Assembly (NCBI RefSeq): GCF_037975245.1 | Contig: NC_092572.1 | Coordinates: forward strand, 28,689,989-28,753,988 | Direction of reading: 5' to 3' | DNA: 64,000 nucleotides | Origin: Apostichopus japonicus | Taxonomy: Eukaryota > Echinodermata > Holothuroidea > Aspidochirotida > Stichopodidae | Shown: positions 47,901-59,900 of the stretch, one piece after another | Layout of the letters: every line of letters begins with the position of its first letter | Position numbering within the stretch: position 1 is the stretch's first letter | The notes under the pieces: generated by a model | Told to the model about the DNA's origin: nothing | The model's database searches: none | The model's input: the letters and a program-made list of their open reading frames with translations, nothing else | Translations under genes and position numbers: made by a program

Positions 47901-50900
47901 AATCTGGGAGGCATTTTTTCAAAATTTTCTCCATTACGCTACGCGCCAACCATGGTGGCGCGTAGCGTAGTTTGACCTACCAAACGTCCCCCCGGTAATT
48001 ATTATAGATGGCCACACTCTGATCTGCCGTACCAATCCCAAATAGCTTCCGACGCCTCAGTATACTCTATGTAAATACTCAATGTATATATGCTATGTAT
48101 ATATGTGTGTATACTCTATAACAGAAGTTTTGAAATCAAATCTAAAACATTGACCCCGGCTACAATAACCTAATGATTACATTGATTTCAGGGTCAACAC
48201 TGTTAACATTCATTAACATTGAAAATATGAAAACAAAAACAAAGAGAAATTAAAAAGTTTCATAACTAGGGGCATTATGACATCACAGATTTACAAACGA
48301 TGGCATCCGGACACGACTTTTCAAACTATGATACCTCTCAAGCAGAACAAGATGTTGCTGGGCTGTGTGGGGTAGAAGTTCCTCCCAAAAGTTTCTATCA
48401 TATAAGTTCAAGATGATGGTAGGGTTTGTCATCCCTTTAAGGAAATTTTCAAAATGTCCATGAGAAGACCACTTATATTAGAAGATGGATCTTGAGTCAC
48501 TAGTTGTACCCATTGGTGTAACCCCCTCCCACCACACAAACGTATGTAGTCACAAACAAGGTTCGTCACATATGTGTCACTCAGAAGGTTAATACGTTGA
48601 GGTAGACTGCTAAGTTTTCCCAAAAGAGTTTACACTTTAATCACTACACGGGTACCCTCTACAACTTCATGCACTGTCAGGAGAAATACTTTGCAAACTT
48701 TGTATGAAAGATTGTACAGTCATTAGACTTTAATTCTTTTGGGATTTACATTCTTGTCAATGTATGACAGGGTCTCTCCTTTAGCTCAGTTTACTCTCGT
48801 GATGTTCATCTTTCTCTCATAAAAGCTTTGAAAGGATCACCGTTTGTCAAGCTCCTTTCTATTCTGTGTCTGTTCGCATCTTGCTCACAAAGTGTTCGTC
48901 TTTTCTTGCAATGACAGCTCGGATTCCGCCAAGATGAGCTCTGAGCTTTCGCTGAATTTGTCTTCCCTGAGCGACAAAGACACCCTCATTCCGTCAGACA
49001 GGATCAGCCAACAGGAGAAAGATCCCGCAAAAGAGAGAGAAACAATATTTCTTGACTTGAGGAAAGAAGAAGCAAGCAAGGAAAAATTCATAGAGGTAAC
49101 TGTATTTGTCTGGCAGAAAAATAACATTGAAAGATATTTGAGGTTAAGAGATGGCTATCGGCCCAAAACTTCCTTTTAAGTATGTGGCATATCAGCACAG
49201 CCAGGATACATTGCAAAGATCATATGTATATTGTTTAGAAATTCCTTTGATGGACTTTGTACATGCATGAGCTTTTTCCACGAATTCGCAGAATATCCGT
49301 GATTTCTTTTCTACCTACAAGATTTACACCTCACATTTTCCCTGAATTTCTAACAACGGCGTTGTATCATTTCATCCGTCGTTTGCATGTTTTTAATTTT
49401 TTATGGAAATCCAACCTGTAGGGGGACAAAAACTATTATCCTAACAAACTGTAGAATACGCAAAGTGGAGCCTATACCGCAATTTTTGCAAAGTTCCGTG
49501 ATTTTATTTTTTACCCCAGGCACATCCCTGTTCATAGTTTTGTTAACAAAACCATTTGAGTCAGTACCACAGATAAATATTAAAACACAATTTTATAGGA
49601 AATTTAAATCTTTCTATTATAGTTTCAAACAAGTTTCAAACATGTTCAAATTTTGAACATGTTCTTTTAAGGTGAGACAGATTTGATGGATTTTAAACTT
49701 GCCTGCCCTGTTGTTAATATTAAAGCAAAGCCTTTTTTTGTTTTTTGACAACACTTTTGACAACACTTTTAGTTTTGATGAAATTGTTGTAGCTCTTGCA
49801 ATCACACTGGCATGTATATGTATGTGTTTGTGTGTACCTGTGATCCCTTTCTTATGAAATTTACAGTGTATCTTTAGAAGAGAAAGTTGGATGGAACTCT
49901 ACAAGTGTGTAACTGTGTGGAAGCAGGATACTTAATTTAAAACTTGTTTTTTGTGTAGCGAAGGTCAAAGGTAATTTTAAGTCAGAAAACATAGTTGAAA
50001 ATGTGGAAAACTTGTAAACATGATAACTCAAGAGGGAAACTTTTGGTTTATATCATAATTTGTATATATGTGCATGCCCATAGTGAGCAGATGAAGCCTG
50101 TGGTTGTTTGCTATACTCACTTTGTGGTCAAGCATAGTTAGAAATATTAAAATATTGTTAACACAATATCTCAAAAAAGCAGAGTCCATGCCCATGCCCA
50201 ACATTGAGTAGATAGAATCTGTTCGTAATGCACATGTCATAGGTCATTGGAGGTCAGCAATTTGTCAAACTTTGTCTTCATGAATATCAAATTTGAAGAA
50301 AAGTCAACAAATTCTGTCATCAAAACCGTAAATGCAATCTTCCTTTACTGCTTACAAAATCATTTACATGTCAATGGATAAGTAACTGAAACTGAGCTGA
50401 GGAGCTTTTGCTGTTTTCAAATTTGCTTGTTACATGAAAGAGTGCTTCGAGTATATAACATTTTGTAAGGGCTAGAGTGTGTGTGTGTGTGGGGGGGGGG
50501 GGGTATTCTTGCAAGCCAAGGTAGTTGCAAAGCAAGTGCTAGCTATCTTTGTTCTGTGGACTCTTACCGACTTATGCAGTATTCCAACAGGGTCAGTCTT
50601 ATTGAATAGGTGAAGACAAGCTGTCATTTTTCACATGGAATTATCTTCCCTATTATGTATAACGGGTAGGAATTTCCCTAAAAGTCATAAATTAAGCAGT
50701 GAAAATGAAAGTTAGGTTGTCGTTTGGATGGCGAGTCCAATAGTCCTACTATTATTTGTTTCGCTTGGGGTATACTATTGTCTGGATTTTATGTGAATAG
50801 TTGTCTTTGTATGTTTTGAATTCTTATGTTTCAGCAGGAAATGTTTTAAGTTTATTTAGCAGAACCTTGCGTGCAAAGAAGCCATGCAGCATCGTGAAGC

Positions 50901-53900
50901 TGGACTCTTGAACCGATACTGAACTGTTATCATTATCATTAATATTATTATTAACATTCATAAATTACATTTACAAAGCTCACTTATTCTTAAAGTAAGC
51001 TCTAAGTGCTCTACAAATGAAACAAACTTTCAAAATTTCATAAAAGAAAATAACAATGAGATCTTAAATAGATAAGACAATGAAAAACTGTAAATGTAAA
51101 TTGAAAACAATAGGAGCACACTAGAGAGTTACTGTAAAATCCAAACTAACAAGAGCAATGTCAAAGTTAAAGGCTCACAGAGAAACACAACAAGGGGGTG
51201 GAACAAAGGTAGTGGACATTATTGAAAAAAATGCGTGAAGAGATGAGTCTTTAAGTTACATTTAAGGGAACAAAGGGAAGTATTAAATCTGATTTGTACA
51301 TACTACGCAGCTTTGATGCTACGTCATAAGCCTGGATACTTCACAAGTCCAGGGATCTAAGAAACATTCACCACTCTCTCCTTGTCTCTTTTGTAGTTGG
51401 AGCATCCAGAAGCAGTTCGTAGGATTCTTTGCCTTCAATCACCCAGGTAAACCAAGCTATGCAGTACCATTGAGGGTTGTAGGCCATCTAGTCATTACAC
51501 ACTTTACTTTTGTATGGTAGCTTAGGCTATAGGCTACTTACTGTACATGGAATTCAATGTTATTGTACAGTCTGATATGTAATAAGTAAGTACCCTTATA
51601 GCATGGTGCAAAGTTTGCTGCATGTTGCCTGATGGTCTGGTTTTGTATCCACGATTTAGTATGTTAGCTGTAAAGGTGCGTGTGTGTGTGTGTGTGTGTG
51701 GTAAAATGGCTGGTTTAGTATTCTGCATGGTATAATTGGAATGATCTGATTTAGCACATGGTGTGGCAATGTGGTATACCTTGCTAGGGTTTGATACAGG
51801 CAATAAGTCCTGATGCATGAATATATGGTAGCATGGTGTTGTGTGTGGTACATTTCAGTATGGTGCAAGATTTAGTATGATATGGTGTGCTATGCAGCAG
51901 GGCATGGTGTGATAGGGAATGTCACATGGTTTGCTATGGTGTAGGAGTTATGATTTATAGTATGTACATATGGCATTCAGAATTGTTTGGTATGGTGCAA
52001 TGTGTGGTGTGGTTGGGTGCCTGGATAGATAGGTGTGTTTGATAATGTGCATTGCATGGTGTTATACATGGTGCTGTGATGGTGAAGTATTAGTATGGTA
52101 TTATTCAGTATGACTCAGTGTGTGTTATGATTGGGACTGCTGACTGGTTTGATTTCATTAAGCTTGTATGTTGGTATGTCTGGTATGGTAGTTGGTATTG
52201 TACATGGTGCTGTGATGGTGAAGTATGAGTATGGTATTATTCAGTATTGCTTAGTGTGTGTTATGATTGGGACTGTTAGCTGGTTTGATTTCATTAAGCT
52301 TGTATGTTGGTGTGTCTTGTATGGTATTTGGTATTACACATGGTGCTGTGATGGTGAAGTTTGAGTATGGTATTATTCAGTATGACTAAAGTGTGTGTTA
52401 TGATTGGGACTGCTGACTGGTTTGATTTTATTAAGCTTGTATGTTGGTGTGTCTGGTACTCTGGTATGGTATTTCGTATTGTACATGGTGCTGTGATGGT
52501 GAAGTATGAGTATGGTATTATTCAGTATTGCTTAGTGTGTGTTATGATTGGGATGGTTAACTGGTTTGATTTCATTAAGCTTGTATGTTGGTGTGTCTGG
52601 TATGGTATTTGGTGCTGTACATGGTGCTGTGATGGTGAAGTATTAGTATGTTATTATTCAGTATGACTTAGTGTGAGTTATGATTGGGACTGTTAACTAG
52701 TTTGATTTCATTAGACTTGTATGTTGGTGTGTCTGGTATGGTATTTGGTATTGTACATGGTGCTGTGATGGTGAAGTATGAGTATGGTATTATTCAGTAT
52801 TGCTTAGTGTGTGTTACGATTGGGACTGTTAACTGGTTTGATTTTATTAGACTTGTATGTTGGTGTGTCTGGTATGGTATTTGGTATTACACATGGTGCT
52901 GTGATGGTAAGGTTTTAGTATGGTATTATTCAGTATGACTAAGTGTGAGTTATGATTGGGACTGTTAACTGGTTTGATTTCATTAGACTTGTTTGTTGGT
53001 GTGTCTGGTATGGTAGTTGGTATTGTACATGGTGCTGTGATGGTGAAGTATGAGTATGGTATTATTCAGTATTGCTTAGTGTGTGTTATGATTGGGATGG
53101 TTAACTGGTTTGATTTCATTAACTTGTATGTTGGTGTGTCTGGTATGGTATTTGGTGTTGTACATGGTGCTGTGATGGTGAACCATTAGTATGTTATTAT
53201 TCAGTATGACTTAGTGTGAGTTAAGATTGGGACTGTTAACTAGTTTGATTTCATTCGACTTGTTTGTTGGTGTGTCTGGTATGTTATTTGGTATTGTACA
53301 TGGTGCTGTGATGGTGAAGTATTAGTTTGGTATTATTCAGTATGACTTAATGTGAGGTATGATTGTGACGGTTAACTGGTTTGTTTTCATTATGCTTGTA
53401 TGTTGGTGTGTCTGGTATGGTATTTGGTAGTACACGTGGTGCTGTGATGGTGAAGTATTAGTTTGGTATTATTCAGTATGACTTAATGTGAGGTATGATT
53501 GTGACGGTTAACTGGTTTGTTTTCATTATGCTTGTATGTTGGTGTGTCTGGTATGTTATTTGGTATTACACATGGTGCTGTGATGGTGAATTTTTAGTAT
53601 GGTATTATTCAGTATGACTTAGTGTGAGGTATGATTGTGACGGTTAACTGGTTTGATTTCATTAAGCTTGTATGTTGGTGTGTCTGGTATGGTATTTGGT
53701 ATTGTTCATGGTGCTGTGATCGTGAAGTTTTAGTATGGTATTATTCAGTATGACTTAGTGTGAGTTATGATTGGGACTGCTGACTGGTTTGACTTCACTA
53801 GACTTGTATGTTGGTGTGTCTGGTATGGTATTTGGTGTTGTTCATGGTGCTGTGATGGTGAAGTATTAGTATGGTATTATTCAATATAACTTAGTGTGAG

Positions 53901-56900
53901 GTATGATTGTGACGGTTAACTGGTTTGATTTCATTAAGCTTGTATGTTGGTGTGTCTGGTATGGTATTTGCTGTTGTACATGGTGCTGTGATGGTGAAGT
54001 ATTAGTATGGTATTATTCAGTATGACTTAGTGTGAGTTATGATTGGGACTGCTGACTGGTTTGACTTCACTAGACTTGTATGTTGGTGTGTCTGGTATGG
54101 TATTTGGTATTACATGGTGCTGTAATGGTGAAGTTTTAGTATGGTATTATTCAGTATGACTGAGTGTGAGGTATGATTAGGACGGTTAACTGGTTTGATT
54201 TCATTAAGCTTGTATGTTGGTGTGTCAGGTATGGTTATTGGTATTACACGTGGTGCTGTGATGGTGAAGTATTAGTATGGTATCATTCAGTATGACTTAG
54301 TGTGAGGTATGATTAGGACGGTTAACTAGTTTGATTTCATTAAGCTTGTATGTTGGTGTGTCTGGTATGGTATTTGGTATTACACGTGGTGCTGTAATGG
54401 TGAAGTTTTAGTTTGGTATTATTCAGTATGACTTAATGTGAGGTATGATTGGGACTGTTAACTTGTTTGATTTCATTAGACTTGTATGTTGGTGTGTCTG
54501 GTATGTTATTTGGTATTACACATGGTGCTGTGATGGTGAAGTATTAGTTTGGTATTATTCAGTATGACTTAATGTGAGGTATGATTGTGACGGTTAACTC
54601 GTTTGATTTCATTATGCTTGTATGTTGGTGTGTCTGGTATGGTATTTGGTATTACATGTGGTGCTGTGATGGTGAAGTTTTAGTATGGTATTTTTCAGTA
54701 TGACTTAGTGTGAGTTATGATTGGGACTGCTGACTGGTTTGACTTCACTAGACTTGTATGATGGTGTGTCTGGTATGGTGTTGTTCATGGTGCTGTGATG
54801 GTGAAGTATTAGTATGGTATTATTCAATATAACTTAGTGTGTGTTATGATTGGGACTGTTAACTGGTTTGGTTTCATTAAGCTTGTATGTTGGTGTGTCT
54901 GGTATGGTATTTGGTATTACATGTGGTGCTGTGATGGTGAAGTTTTAGTATGGTATTATTCAGTATGACTGAGTGTGAGGTTTGATTAGGACGGTTAACT
55001 GGTTTGATTTCATTAAGCTTGTATGTTGGTGTGTCAGGTATGGTTATTGGTATTACACGTGGTGCTGTGATGGTGAAGTATTAGTATGGTATTATTCAGT
55101 ATGACTTAGTGTGAGGTATGATTAGGACGGTTAACTGGTTTGATTTCATTAAGCTTGTATGTTGGTGTGTCTGGTATGGTATTTGGTATTGTTCATGGTG
55201 CTGTGATGGTGAAGTATTAGTATGGTATTATTCAGTATGACTCAGTGTGTGTTATGATTGGGACTGCTGACTGGTTTGATTTCATTAGACTTGTTTGTTG
55301 GTGTGTCTGGTATGGTAGTTGGTATTGTACATGGTGCTGTGATGATGAAGTTTTATGTGTGTTATGATGGGAGAAGTGTGTGTTATGATTGGGACTGTTA
55401 ACTGGTTTGATTTCATTAGACTTGTATGTTGGTGTGTCTGGTATGGTATTTGGTGTTGTACACGGTGCTGTGATAGTGAAGTATGAGTTTGTTATTATTC
55501 AATAAGACTTAGTGTGTTATGATTGGGACTGCTGACTGGTTTGATTTCATTAAGCTTGTATGTTAGTGTGTCTGGTATGGTATTTGGTATTGTTCATGGT
55601 GCTGTGATGGTGAAGTTTTAGTATGGTATTATTCAGTATGACTTAGTGTGAGTTATGATTGGGACTGCTGACTGGTTTGACTTCACTAGACTTGTATGTT
55701 GGTGTGTCTGGTATGGTATTTGGTGTTGTTCATGGTGCTGTGATGGTGAAGTATTAGTATGGTATTATTCAATATAACTTAGTGTGTGTTATGATTGGGA
55801 CTGTTAACTGGTTTGGTTTCATTAAGCTTGTATGTTGGTGTGTCAGGTATGGTATTTGGTATTACATGTGGTGCTGTGATGGTGAAGTTTTAGTATGGTA
55901 TTATTCAGTATGACTTAGTGTGAGGTATGATTAGGACGGTTAACTGGTTTGATTTCATTAAGCTTGTATGTTGGTGTGTCTGGTATGGTATTTGGTGTTG
56001 TACACGGTGCTGTGATAGTGAAGTATGAGTTTGTTATTATTCAATAAGACTTAGTGTGTTATGATTGGGACTGCTGACTGGTTTGATTTCATTAAGCTTG
56101 TTTGTTGGTGTGTCTGGTATGTTATTTGGTACTACACATGGTGCTGTGATGGTGAAGTTTTAGTATGGTATTATTCAGTATGACTGAGTGTGAGTTATGA
56201 TTGGGACTGTTAACTGGTTTGATTTCATTAGACTTGTATGTTGGTGTGTCTGGTATGGTATTTGGTGTTGTACACGGTGCTGTGATAGTGAAGTATGAGT
56301 TTGTTATTATTCAATAAGACTTAGTGTGTTATGATTGGGACTGCTGACTGGTTTGATTTCATTAAGCTTGTATGTTAGTGTGTCTGGTATGGTATTTGGT
56401 ATTGTTCATGGTGCTGTGATGGTGAAGTTTTAGTATGGTATTATTCAGTATGACTTAGTGTGAGGTATGATTAGGACGGTTAACTGGTTTGATTTCATTA
56501 AGCTTGTATGTTGGTGTGTCAGGTATGGTTATTGGTATTACACGTGGTGCTGTGACTGTGAAGTATTAGAATGGTATTATTCAGTATGACTTAGTGTGAG
56601 GTATGATTAGGACGGTTATCTGGTTTGATTTCATTAAGCTTGTATGTTGGTGTGTCTGGTATGGTTTTTGGTAATACACGTGGTGCTGTGATGGTGAAGT
56701 ATTAGTATGGTATTATTCAGTATGACTCATTGTGTGTTATGATTGGGACTGCTGACTGGTTTGATTTCATTAAGCTTGTATGTTGGTGTGTCTGGTATGG
56801 TATTTGGTATTGTACATGGTGCTGTGATGGTGAAGTATGAGTATGGTATTATTCAATATTGCTTAGTGTGTGTTATGGTTGGGATGGTTAACTGGTTTGA

Positions 56901-59900
56901 TTTCATTAAGCTTGTATGTTGGTGTGTCTGGTATGTTATTTGGTATTGTACATGGTGCTGTGATGGTGAAGTATTAGTATGTTATTATTCAGTAAGTAAG
57001 TAAGTAAGTAAAACTTTATTGCTCCAAAAAAGGAAATTAGTGTCTCGCACATAAAAGTTCAAAACAGTACAAAAATAAATGAGCATAGGAAAATACAACA
57101 GAATATATATATATATACAGATGGAGATTAAAGAATAAGAATGAAAAACAGTAAGACAAGGACAGGATAAAAGATTATTGCAACAGCCTAGCGACGTAAG
57201 TTGACATTGAAAAGTTTGATTGCACGGGGAGTGAACAAGTTACGATAGCGATTAGTTCTCGTGTACGGCTGTCTCAGTCTGCCACTGCCTCTGTTAATTA
57301 CATTGTCATTAAGATAACAGTGAAGGGGGTGGCAACAGTCATTCCAAACTGAATCTAGCTTTGTTTGAAGCAGTGACTGGTACACCGAGTCGACTGTATG
57401 CTGTTGACCTCCAATGACTCCCCCAGCTTTTCTAATTATGTGATCGATACGGTCCTTCTCGACTTTAGTGACATTCCCACCCCAACATATAAGACAGTAT
57501 CTCCAAACTCCGCAAATAATAGAATTATAAAACATTTGCATTATATCGGTACGTACAGTATGACTTAGTGTGTGTTATGATTGGGACTGTTATCTGGTTT
57601 GATTTCATTAGACTTGTTTGTTGGTGTGTCTGGTATGGTAGTTGGTATTGTACATGGTGCTGTGATGGTGAAGTTTTAATATGGTATTATTCAGTAAACT
57701 TAGTGTGTGTTATGATTGGGACTGTTAACTGGTTTGATTTCATTAAGCTTGTCTGTTGGTGTGTCTGGTATGTTATTTGGTATTGCACATGGTGCTGTGA
57801 TAGTGAAGTATGAGTTTGTTATTATTCAATATGACTTAGTGTGTGTTATGATTGGGACTGTTAACTGGTTTGATTTCAGCTTGTTTGTTGGTGTGTCTGG
57901 TATGGTATTTGGTAGTGTACATGGTGCTGTGATGGTGAAGGTTTAGTATGGTATTATTCAGTAAACTTAGTGTGTGTTATGATTGGGACTGTTAACTGGT
58001 TTGATTTCATTAAGCTTGTCTGTTGGTGTGTCTGGTATGTTATTTGGTATTGCACATGGTGCTGTGATAGTGAAGTATGAGTTTGTTATTATTCAATATG
58101 ACTTAGTGTGTGTTATGATTGGGACTGTTAACTGGTTTGATTTCAGCTTGTTTGTTGGTGTGTCTGGTATGGTATTTGGTAGTGTACATGGTGCTGTGAT
58201 GGTGAAGGTTTAGTATGGTATTATTCAGTAAACTTAGTGTGTGTTATGATTGGGACTGTTAACTGGTTTGATTTCATTAAGCTTGTCTGTTGGTGTGTCT
58301 GGTATGGTATTTGGTATTGTACATGGTGCTGTGATGGTGAAGTATTAGTATATGGTATTATTCAGTATGACTTAGTGTGAGTTATGATTCGGACTGTTAC
58401 CTGGTTTGATTTCATTAAGCTTGTCTGTTGGTGTGTCTGGTATAGTATTTGGTATTGTACATGGTTCTGTGATGGTGAAGTTTTAGTATGTTATTATTCA
58501 GTATTGCTTAGTGTGAGGTATGATTGGGACTGTTAACTGGTTTGGTTTCATTAAGCTTGTATGTTGGTGTGTCTGGCATGGTATTTGGTATTGTACATGG
58601 TGTTGTGTCTGTGAATGGTTGACTTGGCATTGTATCATTAGTAGTATGATACGATTATGATATATGCACTACCAATTCATGCATTGAAACATCTCTGTGT
58701 GTGTATCACTGCAGGATTAACTTGACTTACCTGTTTCCCTAATTGACTGTACTGGGTGCTGTGTTAAAAGTTCTTTGCATGTATTTTTTAACTCTATGTT
58801 GGAACGGATCCACTTTGATTAATTTCTGTAATATTTTATTTATGACACCTTTCTAATTAGTTTAGTTAATTAGTTACTTCATGAAAGCTTTAACATCAAC
58901 TCCAGAGCTCCCCTCCCGAGATTTGGTTAAATACATTATGAATATGCATTGTAGACATTCAAGGTTAGATGAATGCAACAGTTTTCATCCATCTTTTTGT
59001 CACAGTGAATTGAGCAGCTCGGACGATGACAGTGAAGATGAGGATTCACTGGTTGCATGGCATCTCCACAGAAGGAGAGCCATGGAGAAAGCCAAAGAGG
59101 TCAAAGGTCAGGTAGACTCTCACGCAGTCGCTGAGAAGAAACGGTTGGAAGAGAACAAGTGAGATTAAGGGCAGCATTTTGTATTTTGCTCATGTTGGCT
59201 ATCTGCATATCAAACTTCCCTAAGATTGTTCAAACTAAAAGCGGTTTAAAATTGAGACAAGCTTCCAGATTTTTCTATCATTTTAGATTTTTAGCTCATA
59301 CCAGCATGCTGGTGTGAGCTATTGTTACAGTGCGGCGTCTATCACTCTATCACTCTATCCGTCAACAATTGGTAAAACCGCTCCCACTCGCACAGTGTTT
59401 GATGGAATTTCATGAAACTTGGACACAAGGACCATTGGGTATAGGGCCATCAGAGATGGTCCAAAATTTGGGGTCAAAGGTCACCTGTGGGCCGTAATGG
59501 GCCATTTTGTGGAAATACGCAAAATGCTTCTTCTCCTACAGATTCCATGGTACAATGTTGAGGGTTTGTCACGATAGTGCTATGGTAGTTTTACCTTCAG
59601 GGTGTTCATGAATTTGAGATCAAAGATCAACTAGGGGTCTTTTGTGGCCCGGGCCGCGGCCCTATATTTTCAAATTGCTCCTGTTCTTACAGTGTATGGC
59701 CAATTATAATGAAACTTGGTCACAATGTTCCTAGGGATGAGAGTTACGAGGGGTGTTCGGAAAATTGAGGTCAAAGGTAATTTAGGGGGTCATCGGGGGT
59801 CATTCTTTGTAATATTTTCAAATATCTCAATCTCCTCAAGATTTTGATGGATCATATTCAAAGTTGAACTGATGATTGTTGGATTGTGTATGAATAAGGT

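Larger units (their letters stand above)
52080..58625 (+). repeat. Large minisatellite, about 135-bp unit, interrupted by a LINE fragment
   Basis: About 44 diverged copies of a unit containing TTATGATTGGGACTGTTAAC, TGGTTTGATTTCATTAAGCT, TGTATGTTGGTGTGTCTGG, TATGGTATTTGGTATT, CATGGTGCTGTGATGGTGAA and TATTATTCAGTATGACTTAG. A degenerate flank begins near 51.85 kb. Two adjacent 267-bp blocks (57683-57949 and 57950-58216) look identical, a recent two-unit duplication. Open frames of 75-100 codons here are by-products of the repeat. The whole array lies in DNAAF8 intron 5. Confidence 0.93.

Noticed and set aside
52131..58213. Repeated frames with peptides rich in WFDFI, LVCWC and TWCCDGE
   Set aside because: They are translations of the 135-bp minisatellite, broken at irregular points and without start context or splice logic. 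Not a repeat protein.
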